DNA from: Amoebidium appalachense
Taxonomy: Eukaryota; Ichthyosporea
Assembly (NCBI GenBank): GCA_963693365.1
Contig: CAVNZM010000006.1
Location: 2,914,001 to 2,978,000, forward strand
Direction: 5' to 3'
Length of the DNA stretch: 64,000 nucleotides
The translations under genes were made by a program, and so were the position numbers. How positions within the stretch are numbered: the first letter of the stretch is position 1; every line of letters begins with the position of its first letter. Below the pieces are notes generated by a model, which did not search any database, was not told the origin of the DNA, and saw only the letters and a list, made by a program, of their open reading frames with translations. Shown piece by piece: positions 11,892 to 33,303 of this stretch.

Positions 11892-13211
11892 CTTTTTGAT
11901 TGTGATGCTACTGTGTAGCAGCGATAAATTGACAGAAGTGAAAGGAATAATCACTGCATCTCGAGTATGGCCTATGAATTTCTGCAAAAGGTAAGTGGAT
12001 GTAGTGTGATCGGCATGGTTGGCCCTGGTAAAAAACCTAATAGAAAGATCTCTAACCAAGTGTGTGTGTGTGTGATTGCTATTATCATAAACCTTGATCT
12101 ATGTTTCGCTTTACTGCTATTCCCTTGGTTTAGTCTAATTAGTGGACTTGGTTCGTTCAAGTTGTTGTGATGGTGTGGTTGTGTTCAGTCTGCTAGTGTG
12201 GTGCACACGTGAGGGCAAAAAAATGCTCAAATGCACTTGATCGGCGCAATGGTTGGCGGAGCGTGGTTCACTTATTTCTGTAAAACAAAGCTGTCGGCCA
12301 ATGAAAGCGAAGAATCCGATTTAGGATAGAAAGGGGTGTTCAATGAGAGTACCCAAAATACAGTCACTACTTGACGTTTTATTGTTTGTAGACTGCTTTT
12401 TCTCTAATGTCGGCCCAATCAATAGCTCAAAAAATAATGGCAAATAGAATTGTATATACAGTTGATATTTATTGTTATAATCTGGATAAAGTACATTTTG
12501 TACGCACCATATAAATTGTAAGCATCCTGAAATTCTGATTTTCAGAAATACCCCATGACCATGGATGTATAGCGAGTTCCGAGCACTGACAGCCATGAGT
12601 CAGCAATGTGCAGTGCACAATACTCAGCAGCCGTCCGTCACACAGAGATATCAAAGTCAATATCAAGAGATAAATGGAAAAAAGATACTTCTTAAATTTC
12701 ATTTTGTGCATATAAAAACACTCTCTTGTATACAGTCAGAAGATAGTCGTTTGAAATGGCGCCAAAAGCAACCAATCATAATCAGTGAATGTCTGGACTA
12801 CCAATCATGATCGAGAGAATTTTCGCTCCTTTTTTGAGCTCACACAACGGTCGTCGACGCACGACTGCAACGCAGTTGACAACGCATACTCAGTCTCACG
12901 AGTCGTTCCGTCTTGTTTCGTCATCACAGTATATTTACTTAAGTGAACGAGAAGGAAAGGGACTAAATAACGAATAGGATAGTATAGATAAGTATAAATA
13001 GCTTGGCGTGTCTGCCGCTGGCTGTGTAGCTGCCTTTGGCTTGCGTCCTGTTACTTGCTACCAACGTGTCCGTAACATTTCTGGTTGCTGTAGGTTCTCT
13101 GGGCAGTCTCACGCAAGCTCTCCTATCGAGAAATAAAACGCACTGTAAATAGCGTACACCAGTATTATCCAAAAGTCAACCTAAGAAAAGGGACGCAGCA
13201 CCTTCGCAAAA
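11892..13211. other. Intergenic region between divergent GINT1-HtrL and Mcm10 genes
   Basis: About 1.3 kb of ordinary-complexity, AT-leaning DNA separates the two start codons. No gene is supported. CCAAT-like boxes occur at several points (for example 12414-12418 ccaat, 12771-12776, 12800-12805) and an E2F-like site lies at 12758-12767. This region presumably holds the promoters of both genes. Confidence 0.6.
12758..12805 (+). promoter_or_regulatory. E2F-like site followed by two CCAAT boxes upstream of Mcm10
   Basis: The decamer ggcgccaaaa (12758-12767) matches the E2F/DP core. It is followed within a few bases by accaat (12771-12776) and a second accaat (12800-12805). The site is about 445 bp upstream of the Mcm10 ATG. 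Replication genes are classic E2F targets, often with CCAAT boxes, so the placement is sensible. It is a short motif and could be chance. Confidence 0.4.
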
Positions 13212-24636
<11,425 letters not shown>

Positions 24637-24850
24637 AATTTCAAACGGCAACACTCCCAGCGCCGGCACTGGCAGTGAGAATCGTGGCAAGATTTGTGAA
24701 AAGTACAAGTCAAATAGTTGTCTAAAATTCAAAATGTTTGTGAAGGCAAAGGCATGTCTCACTCGTTATCGTAATATATGGCTATGATTTTTCCCGTATT
24801 ACACTACTGCTTTTGTTGTATTCTTTTGGCTCAAGTTAGTTCAATCACGT

Positions 24851-25143
24851 TACTGTACACGTGCTATACAGTGGAGATCTAATAAGTATAAGATGGCATC
24901 GTTTGCATGCCCAAACAACACACACACACACCAGTTTAAACGGTCATGTATCGCCAAATGTAGTTTGATAGACCACATAATACCGCAACACACACGCGTC
25001 ACATTCACAACAGACACCCAGAAAGATAGCCTACCTAAAAATTACAACATCCTTGATTTTATACTAAACACGCGAAACTACGACCTGTTTGTTTATTATT
25101 AGATGTATTGATTGGCTTGAGAAACACGTCATTACAAAATTCT

Positions 25144-25208
<65 letters not shown>

Positions 25209-25445
25209 CCAGCTGATACCGAGTGTCCCAGGGGAGCCGAGAAAAAAAAAAAAAAAAAAAAAAAAACCGGGGAACCCCAACTAATTGATTTTTCTTAGCT
25301 CTTTATGGTGTCTCGTAGAGAAAGTAAACCCTGATATATAATCATCACCCGACAGCTATGTACGTGATCATGATATACCGCTGAGGGGATATTCCGAGCA
25401 AAACCCCTGGGCCATACCTGAGACTGGTCTCTCTTTGCCTCGAGT
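24851..25445 (+). mobile_element. LINE 3' end, 5'-truncated copy 2
   Basis: This copy matches 2508-3190 from tactgtacacgtgc onward, including the (AC)n at 25145-25206, the ccagctgataccgagtgtcc box, an A run at 25242-25266, the ggggaacccc box and the cctgagactggtctctcttt box. It starts abruptly 214 bases after the Mcm10 stop codon, as expected for a 5'-truncated LINE insertion. Confidence 0.7.
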
Positions 25446-25926
25446 AACAGCTCGGAGATCTCGGATCCTCCGGTACCATCTGAGGATGGTCCGGCTGCAT
25501 GATATACCTGCGCGGATGCCAGTCCGCGAATACATCGTCCAATAGGATTACAGATAGTCTCTCAGGATAGATCGGGATTATGTACTAGCCAATAGGAAGG
25601 CAGTTATGGTTCCTGGTGTATGCGGGCATTGCGGCCCCAGAAGTACGCGGGGGCGGGATAGGCGGGAACACGTAAGTACGTGACTGGGAAGAGCAGGAAT
25701 AAACAGATAGACTATTCTATCATAACACGCTATGATCATAATAGTATGGCTTGATGAAAGGTGTTCCAAGTTAGTCCTGTTTGCTCAATAGTGATTGGCG
25801 GTCATGTGCATAATAGGTGTGATGGTGGCCTTTTGTCCGCATTTCAAGTTTGTACTGTTCTGTGATGACACACTGGGGCTGGGGTGAATGATGGGTAAGA
25901 ACGTATTAGACACAAGCACACACACG

Positions 25927-25975
<49 letters not shown>

Positions 25976-26152
25976 TTTTGAGTGTGTTAAAATATATATG
26001 CCACGGTGTCTTCAACGGCCTTAAACTTCTCTCCACCCTACCTATTACACCTATGTAGTACTGTAACCCCTAAATAATATGCACATGTGAGGGAACGCAA
26101 ACACTACACAAAATGAGTCATAGGGCAACTACTGTAGGGCAACCCAGACATT
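25446..26152. other. Intergenic between Mcm10/LINE copy and BTB gene 3' end
   Basis: I see no gene. Two ccaatagga boxes occur (25540-25548, 25589-25597), and an (AC)n with a short CG-alternating stretch lies at 25918-25974. The convergent 3' ends of Mcm10 and the BTB gene flank this interval. Confidence 0.5.
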
Positions 26153-27698
26153 CTAAGCTCTAACCTCATGCTGCTTTCCTCCCCTATCCCCACGCCGACT
26201 CCAAACTCTCATCCTCCCATCTGAACTCAGTGCAGCACACGAGCCCCCACAGATCAGGACATGACTCAATACCACATCATCCCCCACATCACTGCCCAAA
26301 AGCCTCCACGTTACGCGCTCTTTAACCTGCACAGACTGGCCCAATACTGCAACAGAATACAAATTCACATCTCTCCCACTGAACGTGCGGATGATCGGAC
26401 TGGCAGAAATTGAAAGGAAGCCGTCTCCGCCCAAATTTTCAGCTGCAAATTCAATGGTAGTTAAACTCTGAGGCACAGCCACTGCGCCGGTTTCATCCCA
26501 CGACTGGTAGGAAACCTCCCAGACCCCAACAGGTGCGCCAATTCTTGGGCGCAACAGAGCGATGGTGAGCTGCTTGCCGGTGATAGCAATGACCTCTTCC
26601 TGCAACCCCTTAGGGCGATACGCTGCCTCGTAGAGGGGGACACCAGAGTGCATGTCAAACACCATGGCAAAACCATGTGTATCAAAGCCATACGTATACC
26701 CAATTGCAACAAACGCCTGATCGCTGTGAGTCCACAGCACTCTCAGGGCCCTGTTTGTTGCATCGAACTCTCTCCGCCACATGACTTCACCGGTAGATAT
26801 GTTCCTTGCAACAATAGCCTCGTCTCCGTCTGCATCGCGGCACAGCACAATCAGCCGTGTGGTGCCTGAAACAATAAAGTTCTGGATATGCGTGTCTTTA
26901 AAGAAAAAGGTGTGCTCACGAGAGCCGTCCACGGCATTGTAGAGGACTACGGCGCCGTCATTTCCCTTTCTGAACCGCAACCCCACAAAGCGCCCACTCG
27001 TGTCCATATTGGCACACTTGACCTTCCCCAACCTCTCATCGTGCATTGGGAAAGCACATACTCTTTGCCCGGTGTTGGTATCCCAAAGGATTGCGACATC
27101 ATCAGCATCAGGGTCCCTGTGAAGCGACATCAGAAGTCGATCTTCAGCCAAATAATACTCCGGAGCTGTGGTAGCGCGCCGTGGAATGAATTGGTAGTCG
27201 ATTAGCACACAACTGGTAGCCCCCGGAAACCAATCAAGAATCGATGGCTCTTTTTCCTCAGGCCAGGTCAGGCCGAAAAACATAAACTCCTCCTTCAGTC
27301 CCTCCCTCAGGTTCTCGTCGCTCGGGAACAGCGCATTGGCACCTTTCTTCCGCAGGAAACCGAGAACATACTCGAACAACACCGGGGACCGATCGATAAA
27401 CACCGTGCCGTCTTCGCGTGTCTGGATGGTGTGGCGGCCGCTGAACCAAGCGGCCAGCATGGAGCCTTGCACGGCACACAGTGTCTGCCGGGTGGTGGCA
27501 AAGTGGCGCCCCCCCACGTCCAGAACAATGCGGTCGCTGGCCTGTGCTGTCAGCTGCCGCACAGACTCGCACTCGGCAGCAAACAGTGCCCTGAAAAAAG
27601 GAAAAGGTTTAGCACGAACCACAGAGGTAAACAAAGTTTAAAAATAATGATACTAAAGGACACGTTCCTAACCGATGGGATAATTAGGGGGCAGGGAA

Positions 27699-27734
<36 letters not shown>

Positions 27735-30301
27735 GCAAAGAAGAAAGATTGAGAGGAAAAGGGCACCGGGAAGGAAGGGGGAGGGAGGGGACGGGAGGGG
27801 GGGGGGAGAAGAGGGAGGAAGGGAGGGAGGGAAGGGAGAGGCAGGGAGGAAAGGAAGGAGGTAAAGGAAAGGAGGAGCAGGATAAAGGGAGAGGCGAGGG
27901 GGGCAAAATAGCCGTCGAAACTGGAGCGGACGGTGAAAGCATTTCGGTGTGCAAATGTGTCTGTGTGCCAAATTGCAAGCCCGTGCAATGCAGAATGTTG
28001 GCGTCTTTCTTAGTCGCACCTTTGTTCTTCAACCATAATCACCCCCTCCACCCACTTTCCCGATCACCCCAGACCAAAAAAACCTGCACTTTCCACACAC
28101 ATACACTCACACATGCCCACACACACAGACACACAGCGGAGCTGAATACAATCATAAGCACAAACACACACACACACACACATCACACACAGAGAGAGAC
28201 CAGCCAGAAGGAGAGAAGGAAACTGAAGGTGGGTGTGTGTGTTTGTGTGTGGCGATTGGAAGAGAAGAGTGGGAGGGAGAGACTCGGAGCAAGGAGAAGA
28301 AGAGAGAAATAGCAAGGCAGTGAGGGAGCAAGACATGCCACAGCAGTGGAAGAGCACGAGGGGAGAGACTCGGGGGGGGGGGGGGGGGGGGAAGAGATAG
28401 AGAGAGAAGAGGCGAGGGAGGGGGGTTTGAATGCGGAACACGGTACGAAGTACGCATGCATGACGAGAAACATGGTGCAGGACACATGCAACGGCAAACA
28501 TTCAAGTATGCAACATCAGCCACGTGCACAGTGTGCGTCATAAGCAGAGCCCATCCTCAGGGAGGACCCAAGTCATCAATTGCGTCTGAGTTTCGACCCC
28601 TTAGCCCGCGTATATACGACGCTCCAACTCAGACAGCAGCATCAACTGAACTTGGGCGGGTCAACCCGTCTTGATCAAAGACGAGCAGGGTTGCTTATAC
28701 AAGCAAGGTGAGCAAAACGGTGAAGATGTGTGTGCAAACTAATGCAGTGCAGCGAAAAATGCTCATGTGCTTGCAGATGCACGACACAGAGCAACCATGC
28801 CCGGTTGCATGGAAGTAAAGCGGTCTCCACACAGTGGTCTGTCCTGAAAGGACACCTCTGAAAGAAGACTGGGGGGGTTTGAATGCGGAACACGGTACGA
28901 AGTACGCATGCATGACGAGAAACATGGTGCAGGACACATGCAACGGCAAACATTCAAGTATGCAACATCAGCCACGTGCACAGTGTGCGTCATAAGCAGA
29001 GCCCATCCTCAGGGAGGACCCAAGTCATCAATTGCGTCTGAGTTTCGACTCCTTAGCCCGCGTATATACGACGCTCCAACTCAGACAGCAGCATCAACTG
29101 AACTTGGGCGGGTCAACCCGTCTTGATCAAAGACGAGCAGGGTTGCTTATACAAGCAAGGTGAGCAAAACGGTGAAGATGTGTGTGCAAACTAATGCAGT
29201 GCAGCGAAAAATGCTCATAAGGGGGGGGGGAAAGAGATAGAGAGAGAGGAGGCGAGGGAGGGGGGGGGGGAAGAGATAGAGAGAGAGGGGGCGAGGGAGG
29301 GGGGGGGGGGAAGAGATAGAGAGAGAGGAGTCGAGGGAGGGGGGGGGGGGGGAAGAGAGAGAGAGAGAGAGGAGGCGAGGGAGGGGGGGGGAAGAGATAG
29401 AGAGAGAGGAGGCGAGGGAGGGGGGTGGGGGGGAAATAGAGAGAGAGGAGGTGAGGGAGGGGGGGGGGAGAGAGATAGAGAAGAGGCGAGGGAGGGGGGG
29501 GGGGAGAGATAGAGAGAGAAGAGGCGAGGGAGGGGGGCGGGATTGGGAAAGGGGATGAAACAAGGCGAGGGGGGGGGGGGGGGGAAGGGGGGGGCAGGGA
29601 GGAAAAAAGAGGACGGGACAGTGAGAAAGAGGGAGGGAGAGGAAAAAGGAGGGAGGGAGGGAGGGGGGAAGGGGGGTGAGAGGGGGCGGGGCGGAGGGGA
29701 GAGGGGGAGGGGGGGGGGGGGAGCAGGGAGGGAGGGAGCGAGAAGGAGAAACAGAGGAGAGGGTGGGAAGGGGAGTGAAACGGGCAGGGAGGGGGGGGGG
29801 GGGGGGGGGGGAGCGTGTGCATGTATGCGAGGGGGTAGAGAGAGAGGGAGAGAGGGGCGGCGGGGGGGGGGGGGGGGGGGGGGGGGAGAGGGAGAGAAGA
29901 GAGAGATAGAGAGAGAAAGAGAAAGAGAGAGAGGAAAAAGAGAGCGAGAGAGGGCGAGAGAGAGGGGGGGGGGGAGAGAGGGGGGAGGAGGGGGGGACAG
30001 AGAGAGAGAGAGAGGGCAAGAGAGAGGGGGGAGGGGGGGGGGGGGGAAGAGCGAGAGAGAGGGAAAGAGAGAGGCGGGGGGGGAGAGAGAGGGTGCGGGA
30101 GGGAGAGAGAAAGAGAGAGAAAGAGAGAGGGAGGGAGGGAGGGAGAGCGAGGGGGGGGGGGGGGGGGGGGGGGGGAGAGAGAGAGAGAGAGAAAGGGGGG
30201 GGGGGGGGGGAGGGGTATGCGCAAGACTGAGTGTTTGAAGGTGTTTGTGTGGCTGGGCTTGTGTATGTGTATGCGTGTGCGTGTTTGTGTGTGTCTGTGG
30301 A

Positions 30302-30340
<39 letters not shown>

Positions 30341-30514
30341 GACGTACCTGTCTGTCTCCAGCTGCTGCCTGTCTGCCTGCAGCCGGTCGGCCTCCGCCAC
30401 GAGCGCCTCCTTGCGGGCACACAGCTCGCGGGCGGCCTCACAGACTTGCGCAAACACAGCAGAGCTACTGCTGCGCAGCGCCTCGGTGGACGCCAAAAGC
30501 TCGCGGAGAAGCAT
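26153..30514 (-). CDS. BTB (T1/KCTD-type) plus C-terminal beta-propeller-like protein
   Basis: Exons 30514-30348 and 27590-26153 join in phase (AG|G) to give 534 aa. Residues 1-60 form a charged, probably coiled-coil helix (RELLASTEALRSS, ARELCARKEALVAEADRLQ). A BTB domain of the potassium-channel tetramerisation (T1/KCTD) type spans about 75-168: RIVLDVGGRHFATTRQTL, GRHTIQTREDGTVFIDRSP, FEYVLGFLRKKG, LREGLKEEFMFFGL. Residues about 185-530 show WD-like blades (DVAILWDTNTGQ, RVLWTHSDQAFVAIGY, LSSDGRMRVWSRRGD). The layout recalls KCTD3/SHKBP1 and plant BTB-propeller proteins, many of which are Cullin-3 adaptors. That role is inferred only. A broken inverted copy lies at 32867-35313. The 2.76 kb intron is filled with repeats. 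Confidence 0.85.
28430..28858 (+). repeat. Dispersed repeat family R1, copy 2
   Basis: Nearly identical to 8415-8852 over about 425 bases. It is preceded by a G run and a purine block (gagggaggggggtttgaatg) and ends at gtcctgaaagg. It lies inside the BTB gene intron, antisense to the gene. Confidence 0.8.
28868..29217 (+). repeat. Dispersed repeat family R1, copy 3 (truncated)
   Basis: This copy follows copy 2 after about 20 bases and is almost identical to it, but stops at gcgaaaaatgctcata, about 80 bases before the full end. It then passes straight into a purine-rich tandem array. The tandem placement and near identity suggest a recent local duplication. Confidence 0.8.
29217..29550 (+). 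repeat. Purine-rich tandem array, about 40-48 bp unit
   Basis: About eight units consist of a G run, aagagatagagagagagg and aggcgagggagg. The same unit precedes R1 copy 2 at 28372-28430, so the array and the repeat family appear to travel together. Proline/serine-rich minus-strand frames across it are artefacts. Confidence 0.8.
29550..30340. repeat. Polypurine (G/GA) low-complexity block
   Basis: Nearly 800 bases are almost entirely G and A on the plus strand, ending with a G run at 30305-30339 a few bases downstream (in gene sense) of the BTB exon 1 donor. In gene sense this is C/CT-rich intron. Confidence 0.85.
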
Positions 30515-31121
30515 GAGGGGGATTGGGGGTGTTGGGTTTAGTAACCTGCACGGGGGTGCGTGTGAATGTGTGTTGTTTGTCCTTGTGTTTGTAAATGTAT
30601 TTCCAAAGTGTGTGAATGGGTGTATGGGCCCTCGCGCACACTTACCTGAGTGCTTGTACGTGTAGTTCAAGGAACAGGAGTGTTGGCGAGGCGGGCCAGG
30701 ACCCGGCCCGGCCCGCCGTTTTACACGCCTGAACCCTTGTTAGCCCCAAAACTGCCCTCATAGATCCATGGCCCTAGTACGATCTGAAAAGCTTCATCCA
30801 ATGAAAATCGTTATGGCTCCCAATTAGGAAGGTGGGTTTCGGGCCAAAAAATGTTCCAACCTGATCGCTTTGGCGGTCTGGGTCGAACGGGTACCGTAAA
30901 GAACCCGTTTTACGACCTTGACAGGATGAAGTTGATTGGCTTATTGGCTTACATAACGAAAAAATAAAGATATGTTCCTCTTTCCAGTTGCCGACCTTGT
31001 AGAAAGGTGTGTTGTTTGTTTGTGCGAGTATTTCGGTTTTTGCAATTGTTGTGTGAGAGTACTTCGGCTCTTTTTGCTATCTCTGCGAGCGTGTTTGGTT
31101 GTGGTTTTGCAGCGTGCGAAA
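30515..31121. other. Upstream region shared by the BTB gene (-) and the single-exon ORF (+)
   Basis: The first 150 bases upstream of the BTB ATG (30515-30665) are repeated in inverted form upstream of the pseudogene (32730-32866), so the copied segment included the 5' flank. A GC-rich palindromic stretch (ggcgggccaggacccggccc at about 30692) and otherwise unremarkable DNA follow. An in-frame ATG at 30972 could extend the next ORF by 50 residues. Confidence 0.5.
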
Positions 31122-31952
31122 ATGGCGGATAATTCGTTCACAGGTTCTCATCACGGTCGCACCTATGTTTTTCGGAGGGAAGATGCAGGAAGCTTCCAGT
31201 ACGACTGTTTTTTTCGAAGCATCGGTACCACACGTGCTGCTGCATGTGGGCAGGTTTTGCAAGCGGCTCAAAGCGATGAAGAAGTGCGTTCGCTTCTTGC
31301 ACCTGAAATCTTCGTGCATTTACTTGCCAACCACACCACTTTAGCTTCGGACCACCCCATGAAGTCGGTCCTTGAACGCTACGTTGCTCTCGACGGAGAA
31401 AGTACCCGGATAGAACAGTCCATATGGCAGCAAAAGTGGGGGAGGGACAACGGGAGGACACCATCACGTGGCGAAATTCGTGAGCTCTACAGAGAACAGG
31501 GCCGTCAGGAGGAAGGTGCACGTTTGGAGAATATGTATAGCAATCTGGACGCAACATGGAGTGAAGGGATTCGTGTATGTTCGCAGTATAGTGTGTGTGA
31601 AGACTATATTGCTGGAGTTGTTGGGCGTCCTTATTTTCAGGTGGAAGTGGCACGAAACGTTGGAACAGGGGAGAATGAGCGAACGCTTACAGGATTCGTA
31701 GATGCGCTTGCACGCACTTGCAACATGCGTGTGGCTGTGTGGGAAAAGGATGTCGTGGCAGGGCAACTTAAACAGCGCTTTCATACTGTTAACTTTTCTT
31801 CTAACACAAACCAAGAAAGACATGTTTTTTGGGATAGAGTATCCAGGGACTTGGGTCATTTCAAACTCGGAATACCAAAGGCTTGTGTATTCTTTACCGG
31901 CAGGCTGCAGGTGCACCATAAGTCCGACAGCACACCCACCGCATTAGTATAG
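31122..31952 (+). CDS. Single-exon protein, possibly an OTU-like cysteine protease
   Basis: A 276 aa frame with ordinary composition and no simple repeats, so it looks like a real gene. The ATG at 31122 has a good context (gcgaaaatggcg). An upstream in-frame ATG (30972) would add a hydrophobic 50 aa stretch. No family match is certain. Near the N-terminus QYDCFFRSIG (Cys29) resembles the catalytic OTU box (D-G-x-C-L/F-F-R). The C-terminal part has FVDALARTCNMRVAVW and a GHFKLG box (His246), comparable to the OTU strand and histidine region. An OTU deubiquitinase fold is therefore an inference. A polyadenylation signal follows 54 bases after the stop. It lies between the BTB gene and its inverted pseudogene copy. 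Confidence 0.55.
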   Translation: MADNSFTGSHHGRTYVFRREDAGSFQYDCFFRSIGTTRAAACGQVLQAAQSDEEVRSLLAPEIFVHLLANHTTLASDHPMKSVLERYVALDGESTRIEQSIWQQKWGRDNGRTPSRGEIRELYREQGRQEEGARLENMYSNLDATWSEGIRVCSQYSVCEDYIAGVVGRPYFQVEVARNVGTGENERTLTGFVDALARTCNMRVAVWEKDVVAGQLKQRFHTVNFSSNTNQERHVFWDRVSRDLGHFKLGIPKACVFFTGRLQVHHKSDSTPTALV

Positions 31953-32063
31953 AAGGTTGCAACATTGTTATGTCATTCTATATATGGCACGTGTGAACAA
32001 GAGAAAATAAAAATAACAGCCATTCCGTTCACATACTGTATTATGCTTACTTTCTTCCACCGC

Positions 32064-32095
<32 letters not shown>

Positions 32096-32233
32096 ACACA
32101 CACACCCCTTCCCTCCCGACACACACACACACACCACATTCACCATGCCCTTAGAGACACACACACTGACATACACTCTCACAAACACACACACACACAG
32201 TACAACACATCATTACACACACTGTCGCACACC

Positions 32234-32284
<51 letters not shown>

Positions 32285-32866
32285 CATTACACAAACGTAC
32301 TTACCTTACACACACACACACACACACACACACACCTTACACACACATACACACACGTACACACACACACACACACCTTACACACACATACACACACGTA
32401 CACACACACACACACACGTTACACACTCACACACACCCACACACACACAGAGTGAGAGGTGAGAGAGAGGGGGCGATAGAGAGGTAATATATACAGAGAC
32501 TCACAATTATTATATAACCAAACAAATGATGCTTATATACCCCTGGGTCTCAAAGTGACTCTGGTATAGCTTTTGACCCCCGCCCGCCTCGCAATCTGCA
32601 TGCGAAGCTAATGCCCCAGTTGAACTATTCGCTCCAAAAACGAAAAAAAATATCTTGTCACTCATCTTGTCGTTCGGCCGCCCGAAACCTCGGGAATAAT
32701 TTCTATTCCCGAGGTTTTCAGGTTTCAGTTTTCACTACACCACACGCGCGCACGCACACCCGCTCACACACCTTGAAACTTGATACACTTACAAACACTA
32801 AGACAAACAACTCACCTTCACACGCGCCCCCTAAGAGGCCTACAAACACAACACACCCCATCCATC
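31953..32866. other. Intergenic: C run and (AC)n arrays, then copied 5' flank of the BTB gene
   Basis: A C run (32065-32094) is followed by interrupted AC arrays to 32445, including a duplicated block (caccttacacacacatacac, near 32334 and 32373). From about 32730 to 32866 the sequence matches, in inverted orientation, the upstream region of the BTB gene. Confidence 0.6.
32006..32011 (+). terminator. Polyadenylation signal AATAAA
   Basis: A canonical aataaa hexamer 54 bases downstream of the stop of the single-exon ORF, supporting that ORF as a transcribed gene. Confidence 0.5.
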
Positions 32867-33262
32867 ATGCTTCTCCGCGAGCTTTTGGCGTCCACCGAGG
32901 CGCTGCGCAGCAGTGGCTCTGCTGTGTTTGCGCAAGTCTGTGAGGCCGCCCGCGAGCTGTGTGCCCGCGAGGATGCGCTGGTGGCGGAGACCAACCGGCT
33001 GTAGGCAGACAGGCAGCAGCTGCAGACAGACAGGCACGTCTCCCGCCTTCCCCCCCCTCCCCCCCCCTCCCCCCCCTGCATAGACACACAAAAACACGCA
33101 CACGCACAGGCACACGCACACCATTCGTCAACCCTGCCGCACAAACAATCTCAGAGAGAGAGAGCGAGGGAGGGAGGGAGGGAGGGAAGGGGGTTGCACA
33201 TGCACACCCACAATGACCTTCAGTTTCTTTCTCCTTCTGACTCTTGTCTCTCTGTGTGTCTG

Positions 33263-33303
<41 letters not shown>

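Noticed and set aside
29127-30670. Very long minus-strand open frames (over 400 codons) rich in Pro and Ser
   Set aside because: They are translations of polypurine/homopolymer DNA. Only the last part (30514-30348) is real coding sequence, as exon 1 of the BTB gene.
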